DNA of 64,000 bases from Maratus speciosus (taxonomy: Eukaryota > Arthropoda > Arachnida > Araneae > Salticidae). Positions 1-10,090 of the stretch are shown here, in pieces; within the stretch, counting starts at the first letter, position 1; every line of letters starts with the position of its first letter. The stretch covers positions 284,900,083 through 284,964,082 of the forward strand of contig OZ010799.1 in NCBI GenBank assembly GCA_963932465.1, read 5' to 3'. A program made the position numbers and the translations under genes. The notes beneath the pieces are model-generated. The model was not told the DNA's origin, searched no databases, and worked only from the letters and a program-made list of their open reading frames with translations.

Positions 1-1827
1 CTTAATAAAAATCGGGAGGTTCCCACGAAAGTCCAGGTTAAAAAGGTCGCGAAGGATACCATACCTCCATGTCTTGTCATAGGCTTTCATCATGTCGAAA
101 AAAACAGTGACCAGATGGTTGTGTTTTAAAAAAGCAGTCCGTATATGGGTTTCTAAAAGAATGAGGTTATCGATAGTGGACCTACCACGCCGAAATCCGC
201 TTTGGAAGGCTGCAAGGCAATTATTTGATTCAAGAACATGTACCAGGCGGCAATTAACCATTTTTTCTAAAAGTTTGCAGAGGCTGCTAGAGAGTGCGAT
301 AGGCCTGTAATTGTTTGGGTCACTGGAGTCTTTCCCTGGCTTAGGAAAAGGAATGATAATGGCTTTAGACCAGGCATTAGGGAAAGTTTGTTCAATCCAG
401 ATTCTATTGAAAAAAATAAGTAAGTTATTGAGAGAGGTGGAAGAAAGATGCTTTAGCATGGTATATGTGATGCCATCATGTCCTGGGGCAGATAACCGGC
501 TCTTTTGCAAGCAACTTAAGAGTTCTGGAATAGTAAATGGGAGATTGTAATCATGAGAATGGCGAGAGTTAAAATTGATTCTGGTATTTTCCGTTTGTCT
601 TTTGTATGATAAAAAAGGTTCTGGGTAAGAGTCAGAGCTAGAATTGGAAGCGAGGGTACTAGCTATTGTCTCAGCTATATTTTTGGGAGATGCTATTGTT
701 TGGCCGTTGTGTTTTAAGATTGAGATATGATTTTCAGAATATAATCCCATACAATTTTTTACTTTTTTCCAAAGAACTTTACTTGAGGTGTTACTGTTTA
801 TATTGGAGACGTATTGCATCCAGGATTCACGTTGGCTTTTACGCCGCACTCTTCTAGCTTCAGCCTTTGCTTTTTTGTACATAATATAATTAGTATTATT
901 GGGATACCTCCGGAAGATACCCCAAGCCTTCTGTTGATTTTTTTTTGCCTTTTTGCAGTCATCATTCCACCATGGTTTCCTGTGCTTTGGGGTAGAAAGT
1001 GATTTTGGAATGCTAATATCTGCAGCATTGATAATACATTGGGTGATATTATCAAGCGCATCGTCGATATCACCTTCTATCATTTCACTTGTAATTTTTG
1101 CAAGGTCTGTGAAAGTTCGCCAATTGGCTCTGTCATAGACATAGCGTTTAAAGTAATTATTAGAATCCGTGTGAGGAGTTGTCTGCGAGATAAAAGTGGG
1201 AAAGTGGTCACTGCCGTACAGGTCATTAGAGACCCAGAAGGTCCAATACGGATATATAGATGGGGAGCAAATAGTGAGATCTATGGCATGAAAGGTGCGA
1301 GTCGGTTCATGAAAATATGTGTGATCGCCATTATTGAGTAGGCATAAGCCATTGTCGGAAATGAATTTTTCTATTACGTCACCACGTTGATTAGAGTCAG
1401 AATTCCCCCAGAGTTGGCTATGAGCATTAAAATCCCCAATGATGATGAAAGGAGCGGGGAGTTGGAGAACTAGATCCTGAAGTAGTGCTGACTGAATAAT
1501 TTGATGGGGTGGTAAATAAATAGAACAGATTGTAATGAGACGTTTTACATGAACACGGACTGCAACAGCTTGTAAGTTTGTGTTTAGTAAAACATGAGAG
1601 TGAGGTAAACTGCGAGAGATGAAAAGAGCCACTCCACCAGTAGCTCTTTCATTGCCTGTAAAATCTTTTCTGTAGGTAGCATAGTTGCGTAATTTCGCTT
1701 TGTCAGTAGGTTTTAGATGGGTTTCCTGCAGAGCTAAACATAAAGGCTGATGGTCGGATAGAATATTACGGATTTCGTCACGTTTATTATGATAGCCACG
1801 GCAGTTCCATGAGATAATATTAGACAT
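1..1827 (-). CDS. Retrotransposon ORF2 (endonuclease-reverse transcriptase), partial, open to window edge
   Basis: The frame starts at the ATG at 1827 and I found no stop codon in 609 codons down to base 1. The N-terminus (MSNIISWNCRG) opens an exonuclease-endonuclease-phosphatase fold: QETHL, a GDFNAHSQLWGN box and a GSDHF box are all present, the expected target-nicking endonuclease residues. The reverse transcriptase begins around residue 440 and includes FRRGRS and motif A (FFDMMKAYDKTW), near the window edge at about bases 75-110. Motifs B and C, RNase H and the 3' end lie outside. ORF2 starts 42 bp after the ORF1 stop, the usual dicistronic arrangement. Identity to the 31217-34891 copy looks near 80-85 percent at DNA level. 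Function: target-primed reverse transcription of its own RNA. Confidence 0.92.
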   Translation of the reverse strand, partial: MSNIISWNCRGYHNKRDEIRNILSDHQPLCLALQETHLKPTDKAKLRNYATYRKDFTGNERATGGVALFISRSLPHSHVLLNTNLQAVAVRVHVKRLITICSIYLPPHQIIQSALLQDLVLQLPAPFIIIGDFNAHSQLWGNSDSNQRGDVIEKFISDNGLCLLNNGDHTYFHEPTRTFHAIDLTICSPSIYPYWTFWVSNDLYGSDHFPTFISQTTPHTDSNNYFKRYVYDRANWRTFTDLAKITSEMIEGDIDDALDNITQCIINAADISIPKSLSTPKHRKPWWNDDCKKAKKNQQKAWGIFRRYPNNTNYIMYKKAKAEARRVRRKSQRESWMQYVSNINSNTSSKVLWKKVKNCMGLYSENHISILKHNGQTIASPKNIAETIASTLASNSSSDSYPEPFLSYKRQTENTRINFNSRHSHDYNLPFTIPELLSCLQKSRLSAPGHDGITYTMLKHLSSTSLNNLLIFFNRIWIEQTFPNAWSKAIIIPFPKPGKDSSDPNNYRPIALSSSLCKLLEKMVNCRLVHVLESNNCLAAFQSGFRRGRSTIDNLILLETHIRTAFLKHNHLVTVFFDMMKAYDKTWRYGILRDLFNLDFRGNLPIFIK

Positions 1828-1869
1828 GATTAAATTGTTTTTTTTTTTAAGAAGTTTAGCTGCGGTATT

Positions 1870-3327
1870 TTATTCGGAGGTAGTGGACATACTATCTCCC
1901 TCGTTAAATTCTTCACCCGGTTCTGGGTGAAGAGCTAAAGCATCATCTTCTTCCATTTTATCATTCTGTATTGATTGAGTTTTATATTTGGATGTTTTAC
2001 TTTTTTTCCTTTTGGCTGTATTTTCAGATGAACTAGTGGCTTTAATTGTTGGTAGGTTAAATTTGTCTGCATCAGATTTATGGTTTGGTTTCACAGAATG
2101 TGTTTTAGTTGTATTTTGAGAGCCTCTATTATGGAGTGGAGGTTTCGAAATAAAAGATTGTGACAATTTTGAAGAAGCATTTGTAGATGATTTAGGAGGA
2201 ACAGAGTTTTGTGAATTAGGAGGAGCAGATTGCGTTGATCTATTTGTCTTACCTGAATTATTAGACAGGTTGTTTTCTTTTTGATTAGGTTGGCAATTAG
2301 GTCTAGTTGGGAATTCAGTTTGAGTTGCGATAGTTTTATAAGTTTTATGAACGGTTTTTGTTAAGGCAGCAGCATATGATACACCAACTTTGGGCGTTCT
2401 GGATTCGACTATTTTTCTGGCTTCAGGGTATGATATATTTTGTCTTGTGCGTATTGTCTGTATTTCTTTTTCTATTTTCCACATTTCACACGATTTGGCA
2501 TAGGATGGATGATCTTTTTTGCAGTTGACGCAACAAGGTGGAGCATTGCATTGCCCACTTTCGTGGCCAATTGCACTGCACCGACCACAGGTTTGTTTAC
2601 CTCGGCATGATGTTTTTGAGTGCCCAAAGCGCTGACAGTTAAAGCAACGCAGTGGGTTTGGGATGTACGGTCTGACAGAGCATGATAGATATCCAGCTTT
2701 TATATATTTGGGTAAGTTGGGAGTATTAAACGTCAGAATAATATGCTTGGTAGGTATTTGTACTTGGTTAGCTGGAATTTGTTCATCTTTGCGGTTTATT
2801 TTTATACGTCTAGCTGCTATGACATTTTGTTCCCTTAAGTTTTCCACTATTTCATCTTCGGTTACATGCAAGAGGTCATATTCTGATATCACTCCGCGAG
2901 ATGAGTTTAAGGTTCTATGTGGTGATATGATGACAGCAATGTTTGCAAAGTGAGTACATTTTTTTAGGTTTAATGCTTGTTGGTTATTGCTTACTTCAAT
3001 TAGGAGTTCACCTGTACGGAGTTTTTTTATTGTTTTGGGTTCGCCAACCAGTCCTTGGATAGATTTATTAATTAGAAAGGGGGATGTTTTATCAAAACTC
3101 CCTTCTTGGCGTTTGACGACAAAGAATCTTTCTTCAGTTTTATTTTCATGAGAGTTGGGATTGTTAGATTCCGTTGTGGAAACATAATCCTCGACTCTCT
3201 CACTCCATGATAATTTATTGCCTTGATTTTCAGTAGCCTTTGAGCTAGAGCTCGATGCATCAAAATTCTCTTTATTAGCTTGTGGGGCCTCCACATCGCT
3301 TGTCTTATTGTCTGATATTGTAGCCAT
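1870..3327 (-). CDS. Retrotransposon ORF1 gag-like nucleic-acid-binding protein
   Basis: 485 codons if translation starts at the ATG at 3327 (protein begins MATISDNK). The frame is open up to an earlier ATG at 3372, but the 15 extra residues have no counterpart in the other copy, where the same DNA is read in another frame, so 3327 is preferred. Three zinc knuckles follow one another in the middle: CFNCQRFGHSKTSC, CGRCSAIGHESGQC and CVNCKKDHPSYAKSC. A gag-type region precedes them. The C-terminal third is Ser/Asn/Lys-rich, with a basic KRKKSK patch and an acidic tail. Known role of the family: binding element RNA to form the RNP. It is about 20 percent diverged from the ORF1 at 34938-36416. 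Confidence 0.9.
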   Translation of the reverse strand: MATISDNKTSDVEAPQANKENFDASSSSSKATENQGNKLSWSERVEDYVSTTESNNPNSHENKTEERFFVVKRQEGSFDKTSPFLINKSIQGLVGEPKTIKKLRTGELLIEVSNNQQALNLKKCTHFANIAVIISPHRTLNSSRGVISEYDLLHVTEDEIVENLREQNVIAARRIKINRKDEQIPANQVQIPTKHIILTFNTPNLPKYIKAGYLSCSVRPYIPNPLRCFNCQRFGHSKTSCRGKQTCGRCSAIGHESGQCNAPPCCVNCKKDHPSYAKSCEMWKIEKEIQTIRTRQNISYPEARKIVESRTPKVGVSYAAALTKTVHKTYKTIATQTEFPTRPNCQPNQKENNLSNNSGKTNRSTQSAPPNSQNSVPPKSSTNASSKLSQSFISKPPLHNRGSQNTTKTHSVKPNHKSDADKFNLPTIKATSSSENTAKRKKSKTSKYKTQSIQNDKMEEDDALALHPEPGEEFNEGDSMSTTSE

Positions 3328-4078
3328 ATTTGAGAGATAATGTTTAAAACGCCAGGCATCGGGCCTGGTCACCGACCCTTCTTCTTACCGTTACTTTAGG
3401 CGCAGGTCTCAAAAGGGTGAAAACTATCAACAAACTTCCACGTTTTTCGAACGTTGGATTAAACTCGATAGCATCTCCAAACTCTAGTTCTTTCACAGTG
3501 GGACTCGGTTGTCGTAGGTAAGCCTTTACAGCTCTGTCCAACCTACATCGCCCTTACGTCGAAAGGACACCAGTCGCCCAGTGCATTCCTAACCACCGCC
3601 ATACATGTACGGCGCCCACCGATCACGGAACCGGAATTCGGAGATGCCCTGCACTCTGGGACTCGAGATCAGCCTAAAGAGGTAGAAACGAGGCGATGAG
3701 ATTAAAAAACCTCAACACCCAGAGTGTCTCACGTGAAAATAAAAAAATCCACTATTGTAAAAAAGAAAAAGTGATGTGGGTGAGAACTTAGAAACAAGGT
3801 GTATTTTTTGTCTTTTTTCATTTTTTTTTTTTTTTTAAACAAAAGAACAAGAACAATGTTAGTAGAACAAATAACAATTTGAACAAAATGGTCAGTAAAA
3901 AACATGAACAAGAACAAAGAGGGATAAGAAACTGAAAAAAGAAGATTAAAAAGTGTGAAACAAAGAAAAAAGGATAGACAACCAAATAGAGAAGAAAACA
4001 GGAAAGTAGAAAGATCGCTCGGGAACCCGGGGTCGCGAAACCCGTAAATACCTAAAGAAGGTATTCCCCTGGGGGGCC
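3328..4078 (-). promoter_or_regulatory. Retrotransposon 5' UTR / internal promoter region, copy 1
   Basis: About 730 bp upstream of ORF1, nearly identical to 36430-37182 although the ORFs are not. I see only a handful of substitutions plus a length difference in a T-rich tract (3822-3838 here). Jockey-clade elements carry internal promoters in this position, so promoter function is inferred from family. The first roughly 57 nt of the element (4078 down to 4022) are GC-rich and can fold into a closing stem with two hairpins. The abrupt end of high identity is at about 3347, some 20 bp before the ORF1 ATG. Confidence 0.7.
3344..3541 (-). other. Conserved upstream reading frame in the retrotransposon 5' UTR
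   Basis: A 65-codon frame starting MDRAVKAYLRQPSPTV and ending RRRVGDQARCLAF, closed here by TAA at 3344-3346. The same 65 residues occur in copy 2, where the frame is not closed and runs in-frame into ORF1, giving a 563-residue product. I recognise no domain. It is basic towards its end. Conservation may simply reflect the near-identical DNA of the 5' UTR, so translation is unproven. Confidence 0.3.
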
Positions 4079-4427
4079 CTGAATTTGGAAAAATTCTGCC
4101 GGAAGGGGGGCACTATAATTGCGATGTCTGTACCATTTTCATTATTGTACCATCGAAAAGTGTATGAAGTTATCCATATAATTGAACCAAATTTTTTGTG
4201 CATGTTTCTGGCTATGGCAAACAAGTCCTCCCTGAACTTGAAAAAATTCCGAAAGAAGGGGGCGCTATAATTCCGATCTCTGTGCCATTTTCATTATTGT
4301 ACCATCGAACAGCGTATAAAATTATGCATACAATTGAACCAAAATGTTTGTGCTTGTTTTTGGCTTTGGCCAACAGGTTCTCCTTGAATTTGGAAATATT
4401 GCGCGGTAAAGGGGCTCCGTGCTAGCG
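4079..4427. repeat. Tandem repeat, about 153-bp unit, 2.3 copies
   Basis: Units start near 4079, 4232 and 4384 with ctgaatttgg or close variants; each carries a G-run plus ctataatt, the phrase ttattgtaccatcga, and a later attgaaccaaa. The third unit decays after about 45 bp. Short overlapping frames seen on the plus strand are in different frames in the two units, so the duplication is of DNA rather than of a protein domain. The left edge coincides with the 5' end of retrotransposon copy 1, which probably inserted into a longer array. Confidence 0.75.
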
Positions 4428-5479
4428 ATTTTTGTATACTTTTCTTGATTTTTCGTAGTTCTATTGTGCATCGGCGGCTCATGCAGCGGCGGGAAGTCGC
4501 TTCCTGCTATGCCGGCTATTCGCAAACAGCTGATAACGACAGAATAAGGAAAAATTAATAATTTTAACAAATATCATGATATAGATTAACTCGTTTTTAG
4601 TCCGTTTAATTGACTTGAGCAGAAATTTAAGATGAAAATCAAAGTTGGTATAGTATTGAACTAATAATATTGAAGTATTAACATGTGTAACTAGGTTTTG
4701 AAATATTAAGATGTATAAGATAGAAGAAAGTTTTGGGATTGGCACATCCAACTAGTTTATTAATGATTTTTATTTCTCTTTGCGAGGCAGAAGAATTGAT
4801 TTTTTTCCCGTGAAAGTTTCTTTGCTTCAGAGGACCATTTAAATCTTTTAAAACCTAACGTATATATTTTGTAAATTTCAATGTGACCAATAGTGACATG
4901 GTCTGCCCCAAGAATTTTCAGCCTGTCTGGTACCACAGATTGCTCTTGATGTGCAAAAGTATTTATAAAGAATATTTTCGGCAAAGAAAACGTAATTCAA
5001 ACATTCTTTTTTGTTAAAAAGTACATTTTAATATGAAAACGGGACTGTTTCAATATTGTCTATAAATGTGATAATTCAAACGGCGGTCAGCTATTTTGTA
5101 TATACGTTAGAACAGGACTTTTTTTTTTTTTAACCGAACCGATTTTTCACGCAGTCATCGAGCACGTATTTCAGACAAAATCGTGATAAAGATATATGAC
5201 AAGACGTATTTTTCCCTTCGTTGACTAGTTTTTCTGCTTTCGTCGGGAAATTCCGTTGAAAACGCCAAATTTGACAGTGTTTTCTGTAAGATAGATTGTG
5301 TTTACAAAAAATACGAAAAACGTCTTTCGATTACAAAGTTTCTGAATAACAATGCCAGTTTCATGCGTTCTCGAGCAAAAATTAATTAAAACGTATGTCA
5401 TAAAATTGCCCCTTTGGATTTAAGAACAGCCTTAAGAAATAAAATCATGCAAATTTCAGGTTAATTTAAGAATATTATC
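4428..5479. other. AT-rich non-coding sequence, probably the body of a Helitron
   Basis: No convincing gene. A 74-codon minus-strand frame at 4760-4984 has no family I recognise. The last 400 bp lead without interruption into the Helitron 3' terminus at 5480-5512, so much of this stretch may belong to that element, but no matching 5' TC end was found. Confidence 0.4.
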
Positions 5480-5512
5480 ACGTGCCCGGGCAACACCGGG
5501 TGGGTCAGCTAG
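5480..5512 (+). mobile_element. Helitron 3' terminus (first of two abutting elements)
   Basis: A GC hairpin (arms cccgg and ccggg around a gcaaca loop, 5485-5500) is followed about 9 bp later by CTAG at 5509-5512 and then T. A hairpin shortly upstream of CTRR with insertion before T is the diagnostic Helitron end. The near-identical end at 7790-7824 supports it. The 5' part of this element was not identified. Confidence 0.7.
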
Positions 5513-5669
5513 TCTATACTAATAAAAGAAAGTTTTGCTGTGTGTGTGGTGGCTAGCGAAATATATTGCACGTAGAAGTCTGAGGTGAGGGAAGTCCAAG
5601 ACAGGTCTTGATACACCTGGAGCTCAGATTTTTAAATTTTTATGACCCCCCCTCAGAGTACCTTTCAGT

Positions 5670-6815
5670 TTGTATGCCATAAATTGCTGAGAACTTGCCC
5701 ATTTTTATCCGATCTTCTTCGCTTTGGGGACTCTTCTCCCGTTTAGTTATTCTCCGTTTCTACATTCCAGGTAAGACTCTGGGCTCCTTGAAATTTTTGT
5801 TTGCCATGCATTTTTCACACCCTAATATTGTCAATCTCTCAATGCATAACTTTAAAATTAAGACTCTTTTCCTCTCCCTGGGCCAGCACCCTCATATTTT
5901 TATTGGACATAGTACTCTTTTTTATGAATTTCCCCCACTTTTTTTCGCGCTTCTTTCAAATTTTATTCGAATGATCAATACATACCCTATGCTTAATTTC
6001 GACTTATTGAGATCTAAAGCGCTAAGTACTAGAACCTTTTAACATTATTATATCTCCCTTAAAAATGGTCTGATTCACTAACTTTTTTTTGTAACAACAT
6101 CTTAGGAAATTCAGATACTACACGAACATCATAAAATTTTTTTAGACTTCAGCTACCACCAAATTTGAATATTAATCGCCTTCTTGGGGCCCTTGCCCAA
6201 CTACATTCCAGTTGAGACCCTGGATCCCTGGGGCTTGGTACAAGGCCACTTGAAGTTTTTGTGCCCTAAATTGTTAATAAATTGCCCCCTTTTAATCCGA
6301 CCTTTCGTTTTTGGGGCTATTTTTCCACTTAGTTTTTTTTTTTCGTTTCTACATTTCAGTTAAGACACTGGCCCCCTAGGGTAACTTTTTGTGTGCCATG
6401 CATTTTTCACCCACTAATTGTGTCACATTCTCATTGTATAACTTAAGAATTGTCTCTCCCCGAGCCAACACCTTCATATTTTTATTGGGACCCTACGGCT
6501 CTTTTTTTTAAAAGTATTTCTTTGAAAAAAAATTCTAATGATTAATACTTATACCCTATACTTAATTTCGACTAATTGAAAATCTAATGTGCTAAGTAGT
6601 AGGACCTTTTATCATGTTTTCATCTTAGGTCTTGCTCTCAATTATCAGTAGGTTCCTTTTGGTCCCCTTATTATAGCTCCCTTAAAAATGGTCCGATTCA
6701 CTAGGATTTTTTTCCTAACAACTTCTTAGGTCCTCCAGCTACTACATGAATAACAAAAAAATTACTCACACTTCAGCTACCACCAATTTTGAATATTAAT
6801 CGCCTTCTTAGAGTC
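5670..6815. repeat. Diverged direct duplication inside the Helitron, offset about 590-620 bp
   Basis: 5670-6190 and 6258-6815 share an ordered series of phrases: attgct/attgtt followed by ttgccc, tttctacatt(c/t)cag, gccatgcatttttcac, tcatatttttattgg, cccttaaaaatggtc and tgaatattaatcgcc. Identity is moderate with many indels, so the duplication is old. Confidence 0.65.
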
Positions 6816-7141
6816 CTTGGTGCAGTTTGGTTAAAAATTATCCTATACCCTTGCAATTTTCTTTAGCATGGCTCTAGAGTCCTCCGGCTACTTTATAAAC
6901 CATTAAATAATTTCTTTATAATCCAGTTACCACCTTTTTCATATATTAATCTTCTTTTCCGGCATCAACTTAAGTTCACTCACTACAGTCGTGAATTAAA
7001 ATTCGCGCTATTGTTGAAGGTAAGTGGTTAACTTTAGAAGGGGTGGGATTTCATCCGTAAATTAAATATCACGTTAATGTTAAAGGAAATTCGTTAAATT
7101 TACAGGGGGTGGGGGAGACAAGCACCTTCCACTGCTTCGGG

Positions 7142-7560
7142 GTGTATTCTTTCCTCGGGTTCTAGAGGCCCGATTTCAACGGAAATTGGTTCATTCAACC
7201 TAGATTACGATTCAACTACTTTCTGTATTATGAAAGTTTGTCTTAGGCTTCAGTTACCAAAATTTTTGAACATTAATGGTGCATTCTTTTCTCGGGTTCG
7301 ATGTGCCCGATTTCAACGGTAATTGGATAATTAAGCTTAAGCTTACTATTCAACTACTTTCTGCATTATGAAAGTTTATCTTAGACTTCTGTTACCACCA
7401 TTTTCGAACATTAACGACGCATTCTTTTCTCGGTTGTTATGGGCTCTATTTCAACGGAAATTGGTCCTTTGAATTTAGCTTACGATTGTTTTAAAGATTA
7501 TAGTTCCACCGCCAGGATTCGCATGATTATCTCGGGTTCTATGGGCTCAATTACTACGGG
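7142..7560. repeat. Tandem repeat near the Helitron 3' end, about 138-bp unit, 3+ copies
   Basis: Units start near 7142, 7281 and 7419, each with a cattcttttctcgggtt-like opening, a cgatttcaacgg phrase and a later tatgaaagtttrtctta phrase. A shortened fourth unit starts near 7521. Subterminal tandem repeats are common in Helitrons. Confidence 0.65.
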
Positions 7561-7824
7561 GTTTACTCAATCAACTTGATTTTCAATTGTTTCCGGCGTG
7601 TACGGAACACTCCTGGCATACACTGCCTTTGGTAGCAGGGACCCAGGCCACAGGCTCGTTCAGAAAGCGGTTTGCCGGGAACACACTAGACGCTGTCGAA
7701 GGTAGTGGGCCACCCCTAAAACCAGGTTCATTTGAACTACTTTATGAACATATAAAAACATTCAAAATTGAGTTTTATTTACGTTATTATAACGGGCCTG
7801 GGCAACGCCGGGCGGGTCTGCTAG

Positions 7825-7826
<2 letters not shown>

Positions 7827-7876
<50 letters not shown>

Positions 7877-7899
7877 GTATGTATGTATATGTATATATG
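7827..7899. repeat. (AC)n microsatellite with ATGT/AT tail
   Basis: About 23 uninterrupted AC units (7827-7872), then imperfect ATGT and AT repeats. It sits immediately after the T flanking the Helitron end, a known association of microsatellites with Helitron 3' ends. Confidence 0.95.
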
Positions 7900-8280
7900 C
7901 AACTTCAAAACAAAATTACGCAGAACTTTTTTGAGTGACAAGAGGGCGCACAATCTTTACTTGCTCCAGGGCGCTGAATATGTAGCTACGCCATTGCTGA
8001 CAACCGCTATGCTGGTGGTTCCAGAGAAACAGGAAAGGTCCATGCTTCAATTTCACCCCTAATTTAAGAGAATGGAGTTATGCCACAGAATATTTATTAT
8101 AACCTACTTTAGTGTGACATCATTTGTCATAAAGGCACATTTTTTGAGTTAGACTGTTGGGCATGCCACACAACAAGGAGACATGCAGCACAAAGCATGA
8201 CCTGTTTCCTATTTATTTCCATCCAGCTATCAAATGAGAAACAGGTTTGAATTTCAATGTCTCCCCGGAAGGATATATAG
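7900..8280. other. Non-coding, no feature recognised
   Basis: Contains two gggcgc phrases (near 7945 and 7969) resembling those of the 22.4-24.3 kb minisatellite and its 240-bp relative, but too short to assign. Confidence 0.4.
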
Positions 8281-8482
8281 CAGTGTTGAATTCAGGGGGT
8301 GGCCCGGAGGGACATCCCCTCCCCCCCCCCCCGGAGCAATGAGATGTCCCCTTGGAAGATTTGAGATTTTGTATTTTCAATGTTCAAAAAGTGCAATTTC
8401 CCCCGGAAGTCTATAATGCCCCCCCCCCCCCCCCGCAGCCACAGAAATCCCTCCCGGAGAAAAGTGTCCAAATTCAACACTG
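8281..8482. mobile_element. Small hAT-like element (MITE), copy 1
   Basis: Starts CAGTGTTGAATTC and ends AATTCAACACTG, short terminal inverted repeats of the CAGTG type. The interior has C-runs (8321-8334, 8420-8434) and is about 200 bp. A related copy lies at 17609-17778. The 8-bp flanks (atatatag and atactaaa) are not a clean target-site duplication, so the hAT assignment rests on termini and the second copy. Confidence 0.6.
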
Positions 8483-8793
8483 ATACTAAACTGAACTCAT
8501 GTACATAGTACTACATAATATTACTTCGAGGAGATGAGAAGTAAAACCGTATAATGCCTCAGAATCTGTCAGGTCCTTAGAGGTTGATCTTTTAAACAGA
8601 GTGATTGAGATTTAATATAAGGGTCTTTTGGAAGCCTATTGTCTAGATGAGCAAAGCTTGTGTCTATGTTGTGGACCCTTATAGCAGCAGGATACCCAAC
8701 ACTAGGTGTATTTGGAACAACCCAGCACATAAACAACTCTAAAACAAAACCCAGGGAGGCCCAAGATTAGCAAGATTTTGGAACATTTATGTA
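8483..8793. other. Non-coding, no feature recognised
   Basis: Moderately AT-rich sequence without inverted termini or sizeable frames. Confidence 0.4.
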
Positions 8794-9787
8794 CAGTCGT
8801 GGAAAAAAAGTAAACACCCACTACTAACTCTGCAACCAATTATAATAGAAAAAAGTTACTGGTACCAATGGATTGGAAATAAAGTCTACTTTTAAATGAT
8901 GTATATAACATTTGCTTAGGGGCCATCTACAAATCAAAACCAGACCAAACTTAGTTTTTTTCAATGGCAACACCCAAGTTTGACAATATATTTTAAATCT
9001 TTGGATCAAACTATGCCTAGAAACAAAATTTCAAGTCACTTGGATGGTAAGTTTTAGAATTATAAATATTGAAAATTTACAGCTTGTAATGTTAAATTAC
9101 ATTTTCATATTTTTATTAATATCTCCTGAAATTATAATCCTAGTGTGATAATTTTGAGCGTGGATATAATACTAAAAAATCCAAACATTAATACATTGAA
9201 TTTGTAATTTAAAAATATGAATTATGAAATTAATATTCGAAAAAAATATGAATTACAACCTGCAATTTTTTTTTTATAGATTTATATTTATTATGTCCTG
9301 CATGCGAATTCTCAATTTCAAATTTTTCTTTTAAGTAGTTTTCGAATTATTATTAAAAAACGTCAAAAGTATAGTTTAAGGGCCATCTATGATGTGCAGA
9401 GAAGCATAATTTGAAAAAATATATTTTACTCATTTTATTGAAATATTTGTGCTGGCAATAGTCGAAACATATTAAGCGAGTGAAATGGTCATATTGGCAA
9501 GAAATAACACAACAGAAGTGACATAGCCATTCTGTAGCATTTCAACAATCAAGTATACTGATATAGCCCCTAAAATAGGCTAATTTTAAAAGCATTAATT
9601 TCTCGGAAACTAATCATACAGATTTCATGAAAATTTGGATTTGGACATTGCTATTGAAATATGCAGATGACCTCTAAGCAAATTTTATATACATAATTTA
9701 AAAATAGACTTTATGCTTGATACCTGTAACTTTCTTTTACGATAATTTGTTGCAGAATTATCAGATGGGTGTTTACTTATAAACTTG
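8794..9787. mobile_element. Tc1/mariner-like non-autonomous element with about 115-bp inverted repeats
   Basis: The left end (TA then CAGTCGTGG, followed by aagtaaacaccca) matches, in inverse orientation, the right end (gggtgtttactta ... cttg then TA). Pairing continues for about 115 bp with phrases such as ctctgcaa/ttgcagaa, aaagtcta/tagacttt and atgtatata/tatacata, ending near agcaaa. CAGT ends, a TA target and an internal segment without a transposase frame suggest a non-autonomous Tc1/mariner-type element. Confidence 0.75.
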
Positions 9788-9879
9788 TACCATCTTTATT
9801 TAAAATAAAGAACTGAAAGAGTGTTATTATTTTTTTATTAGATTAAGAAGACTTTGAACTCCTGTTTAAGATAATTTAC

Positions 9880-10090
9880 AAACACAAAAACATATAAAGG
9901 AAATCAAAACTTAAAATTGTCTTTCACAGGGGATGCAAGGAAAATCTTAGTTTCCTATTGTTAATAATTTTAAATCACTCAAGAATAAATGTTTCTCCTT
10001 TTTTTCAAAATCATGAGAGACAAAGAAAACCTGTTTAGTTAAATTTGATGATTCAGGGAGGAACAATTGGCCTGTCTTGCAGGTACCCAT
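9880..10090. repeat. Dispersed repeat fragment (relative at 18440-18690)
   Basis: Both places share an ordered run of similar phrases: acaaacayaaaa, an aaaattgtcttt/aaatagtctttt phrase, an acaggg/acgggg G-run, aataattyt, actttaaatc/ttttaaatca, ttagttaaatttgatgat/ttaattaaatttgaaaat, and aggrgcaatt. Identity is low, so only common ancestry as a repeat is claimed. Confidence 0.45.

Larger units (their letters stand above)
1..4078 (-). mobile_element. Non-LTR retrotransposon, jockey/X-element-like, copy 1 (cut by window edge)
   Basis: The element reads right to left: 5' UTR (4078 to 3328), ORF1, a 42-bp gap, then ORF2 running off the window at base 1. Collinearity with the complete copy at 30915-37182 sets the borders; from the ORF2 start to the window edge both copies have exactly 1,827 bp. 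The 5' end is placed where homology to the other copy stops, in a run of G on the plus strand near 4072-4078. The 3' end is outside the window, so target-site duplications cannot be checked. Both ORFs are open, which suggests a young copy. It is inserted into a 153-bp tandem repeat that begins immediately to its right. Confidence 0.93.
5513..7824 (+). mobile_element. Non-autonomous Helitron, about 2.3 kb
   Basis: Begins TCTATACTAATAAAAG, a typical Helitron 5' end, directly after the CTAG of the preceding element. It ends with a hairpin (gcctgg / ccgggc, one wobble pair, loop gcaacg, about 7796-7813) and CTAG at 7821-7824 followed by T. No Rep/helicase frame exists inside. It carries an internal duplication and a short tandem array (separate entries). 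Rolling-circle transposition by proteins supplied in trans is the family expectation. Confidence 0.8.

Noticed and set aside
3072..3359. Additional minus-strand frames inside the retrotransposon ORFs (also 798-1073, 33823-34026, 35237-35479)
   Set aside because: They are alternate-frame readings of ORF1/ORF2, which carry the recognised domains.
4760..4984. 74-codon minus-strand frame with ordinary protein-like composition
   Set aside because: No recognisable family, no neighbours and no splice context; it lies in a probable Helitron body.
7587..7934. 115-codon frame across the Helitron end
   Set aside because: It runs through the terminal hairpin and the AC microsatellite (poly Thr-His), so it is not a gene.
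8281..8482. Clean 8-bp target duplication for the first hAT-like MITE
   Set aside because: Flanks atatatag and atactaaa agree at only about half the positions; only the second copy has a convincing duplication.
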